From: Vibrio cortegadensis
Lineage (GTDB): Bacteria; Pseudomonadota; Gammaproteobacteria; Enterobacterales; Vibrionaceae
Direction: 5' to 3'
Length of the DNA stretch: 64,000 nt
NCBI RefSeq assembly: GCF_024347395.1
Contig: NZ_AP025472.1
Coordinates: forward strand, 930,001 to 994,000
Part shown: positions 62,486 through 64,000 of the stretch, piece after piece
Layout: each line of letters starts with the position of its first letter
Position numbering within the stretch: position 1 is the stretch's first letter
Notes under the pieces: generated by a model
Databases searched by the model: none
Told to the model about the DNA's origin: nothing
Seen by the model: only the letters and a program-made list of their open reading frames with translations
Translations under genes and position numbers: made by a program

Positions 62486-63079
62486 CTAAAAAGAGATTCT
62501 GAGCCCCACATTAGTCTGGAATTGATTCATCCAATCGGTTTTAAAGCGAATAGTGCAAGAGTTCCCAGTGGTCGGAAGAGTGCATTGTCCTGAAGTTTCA
62601 TTATCCACAACGGTCCCTAACCAGCGGACTTGACTGGTCAGAGCTACATTGCTGCTGAGTTGATATTCGACGCCTCCAAATAGGCTTGCGGAAAAACCAT
62701 ATTTATCTTTGACCCAATCGACATCAACATAAGATCCGCCAATGCCGAGGCCGAGATAGCCTGAAATATTGTTGGTTGCAGGGTAATAAATACTGCTTTG
62801 AAAGTGGAGGTACTGGACAGAAGATGTCAACTTTATGTCATCAAGTTCGGATGATTGATTTGAGTAAAAGAGCCCAATTCGCCCCTGATCCAGCGGTGTC
62901 TCTAGGGCAATACTGTAGTTTACCGCCCCCGAAAGATCATAATTATTGTCTGACTCATCTTCAACACCACCACCAAGGGTATAGCCAACCATAGGAGTAA
63001 TGAAAAACTCTGCGGCAGATGAAGTAAAAGGTGCGACCATGAGTAAATAAAGCAAAGAGGTGATGTGAAATCTCGTCAT
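62486..63079 (-). CDS. Predicted outer-membrane beta-barrel protein
   Basis: From ATG at 63079 (AAGGA 7 nt upstream) this encodes 197 residues; a longer frame to 63166 is unsupported. A Sec signal peptide (residues 1-24, LLYLLMVAPFTSSAA) is followed by alternating beta-strand sequence such as ITPMVGYTLGGG, YLGLGIGGSYVDVDW and SASLFGGVEYQL. The chain ends in Phe (VGLRISF), the BAM recognition signature. Two Cys in GQCTLPTTGNSCTIRF may form a loop disulfide. It resembles small OmpA/OmpW-like barrels, but I cannot name the family or ligand. Confidence 0.8.
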   Translation of the reverse strand: MTRFHITSLLYLLMVAPFTSSAAEFFITPMVGYTLGGGVEDESDNNYDLSGAVNYSIALETPLDQGRIGLFYSNQSSELDDIKLTSSVQYLHFQSSIYYPATNNISGYLGLGIGGSYVDVDWVKDKYGFSASLFGGVEYQLSSNVALTSQVRWLGTVVDNETSGQCTLPTTGNSCTIRFKTDWMNQFQTNVGLRISF

Positions 63080-63205
63080 AATACAATCCTTATTCGATGA
63101 GGCTTTATTGTGATAGCAATGGCATAAGTTTACGCATAATTTGTTGATTTCTTGAACATACTTCACACAGCTGTTATTACTTTCTTATAACATAAGGAGA
63201 AGGTT

Positions 63206-63295
63206 ATGGAACAAGATCTAAAAAGTGCTCTATTTATTACGGCTGCTATCTATTCAATTTTAATCGCCTTTGGAATGGTTGCAATATTGAGTTGA
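63206..63295 (+). CDS. 29-residue single-pass membrane microprotein
   Basis: ATG at 63206 follows a strong AAGGAGAAGG SD. The product (MEQDLKSALFITAAIYSILI then AFGMVAILS) has an acidic N-terminus and one membrane helix. The stop lies 31 bp before the patatin-like gene and overlaps a further SD (GAGG) for an 8-codon frame. Function is unknown; it may be a partner or leader for the downstream phospholipase. The strong SD is the main evidence. Confidence 0.6.
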   Translation: MEQDLKSALFITAAIYSILIAFGMVAILS

Positions 63296-63303
63296 GGCCG
63301 TTG

Positions 63304-63330
63304 ATGGGTGAAATAGAAAGGTACGAATGA
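63304..63330 (+). promoter_or_regulatory. Possible 8-codon leader peptide overlapping the patatin start
   Basis: ATG at 63304 has GAGG at 6-nt spacing and reads MGEIERYE, ending in TGA that overlaps the next ATG (ATGA at 63327). Such overlap often couples translation. It may be chance. Confidence 0.35.
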
Positions 63331-64000
63331 AAAAAAATAGTGGAATCATAACTAATGTAGATTCGCGAATTGACGCTGTTCAACTCTCGAAATACATATC
63401 GGGTAAAACAACGCTCGTTGCCCAAGGTGGTGGGCAACGAGGCATTTTCACCTCTGGTGTTGTTGATGCGCTGCTTCTCTCTAATTTCGATGAATTTGAT
63501 GAATTTTATGGCACATCGGCTGGTGCTCTCAATCTTTGTGCTTATCTGTGTCGTCAACACGGCCTCGGAAAATCCTTCATTATGGATTTAACCACCGACC
63601 CCAATTTCTTTAATCTCTTTAGTTATATACGAAGCAAGCAGCCAATGGATATGGAATGGGCGCTTGATCGCATCTCTGAGTATCCATATAAATTGGATGT
63701 CGATATGGGGCGAAGAGTGCTCGCTCAGAGAAAAGCTTACGCTGCTGTGACCGACGAAAAAAATTTGTCAGATGCTTACTTACCCCTACTGACGGACAAT
63801 TGGTATCAAGTGATGATCGCCACATGCGCAATCCCTAGGCTTTACACCAAAGAGATCATTATTGATAGCAAACACTATATAGACGGTGGGGTATCAGCTT
63901 CAATTCCTGTTCAAGAGGCGTGGAGAAAAGAGGCTCGTAATCTGGTGGTTATACGGACTGAGGCTGTCGATGCCGCCCATAAGGCTATCGATGATGAAGA
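63327..64000 (+). CDS. Patatin-like phospholipase, N-terminal part (3' end outside window)
   Basis: The frame is open to the window end (224 codons). Catalytic features of patatin enzymes are intact: oxyanion hole VAQGGGQRGIF (residues 34-39), nucleophile Ser64 in FYGTSAGALNL, and the dyad Asp186 in YIDGGVSASIP. It resembles the E. coli YjjU branch of predicted esterases/phospholipases. SD AAAGG precedes the ATG, which overlaps the stop of an 8-codon frame. No signal peptide is seen, so it is probably cytosolic or membrane-peripheral. Substrate is unknown. Confidence 0.88.
   Translation, partial: MKKNSGIITNVDSRIDAVQLSKYISGKTTLVAQGGGQRGIFTSGVVDALLLSNFDEFDEFYGTSAGALNLCAYLCRQHGLGKSFIMDLTTDPNFFNLFSYIRSKQPMDMEWALDRISEYPYKLDVDMGRRVLAQRKAYAAVTDEKNLSDAYLPLLTDNWYQVMIATCAIPRLYTKEIIIDSKHYIDGGVSASIPVQEAWRKEARNLVVIRTEAVDAAHKAIDDE

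Overview
This window looks like a piece of the main chromosome of a Vibrio, with base composition in the low-to-mid forties percent GC. Several gene blocks are typical of that genus: lon-hupB-ppiD-comEA; a rhombosortase gene beside tapT, dgt, yfbR and alaA; a complete menFDHBCE operon; nhaB divergent from a long-form fadR; and the rne/rluC to ptsG block. FadR is 279 residues and carries the extra acyl-CoA binding insert known from Vibrio. Species cannot be fixed from the sequence alone. Almost everything is housekeeping. I found no phage, integron, CRISPR array, rRNA or tRNA gene, and no intact insertion sequence.

Layout. 1-4.6 kb: the 3' part of lon, hupB, ppiD and comEA, each of the first three followed by a clear intrinsic terminator. 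4.7-9.3 kb: rhombosortase (-) and tapT (+), divergent with only 9 bp between start codons, then dgt, yfbR and alaA (-). 9.5-16.8 kb: the whole 1,4-dihydroxy-2-naphthoate branch of menaquinone synthesis (menF, D, H, B, C, E). 16.9-20.6 kb: a 53-residue membrane microprotein, a YeiH-type transporter, an MFS-acyltransferase fusion and its TetR-family neighbour. 20.8-24.7 kb: a Tim44-like membrane protein and a three-gene ABC importer of the TrpXYZ type. 24.9-32.4 kb: malZ, dusC, a SEC-C protein, dsbB, nhaB and fadR. 32.6-41.6 kb: metG divergent from apbC and udk, an AsmA-family protein, cobO and a SulP transporter. 41.9-59.7 kb: rne with a long structured leader, rluC, yceF, then yceD-rpmF-plsX-fabH-fabD-fabG-acpP-fabF-pabC-mltG-tmk-holB-ycfH and ptsG. 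59.7-64 kb: a 750-bp gene-free stretch with a 137-bp inverted-repeat element and a GGTATT microsatellite, an NSS transporter with its 31-residue MetS-type subunit, an outer-membrane barrel, a 29-residue membrane microprotein and the start of a patatin-like phospholipase.

Functional themes. One is fatty-acid and phospholipid supply: plsX, the fab genes, acpP, fadR, the MFS-PlsC fusion and the patatin. Another is respiratory and redox chemistry (menaquinone, dsbB). A third is Na+-driven transport (nhaB, NSS). A fourth is RNA processing and modification (rne, rluC, dusC, tapT).

The least explained sequence is small-scale. It includes three tiny membrane-protein genes (53, 31 and 29 codons), an apparent translational relay before the patatin gene, the MITE-like element and hexamer repeat after ptsG, and a recurring pattern of degenerate 14-18 bp tandem duplications at gene ends. 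No strongly novel multi-gene system is visible; the candidates in the findings are modest.
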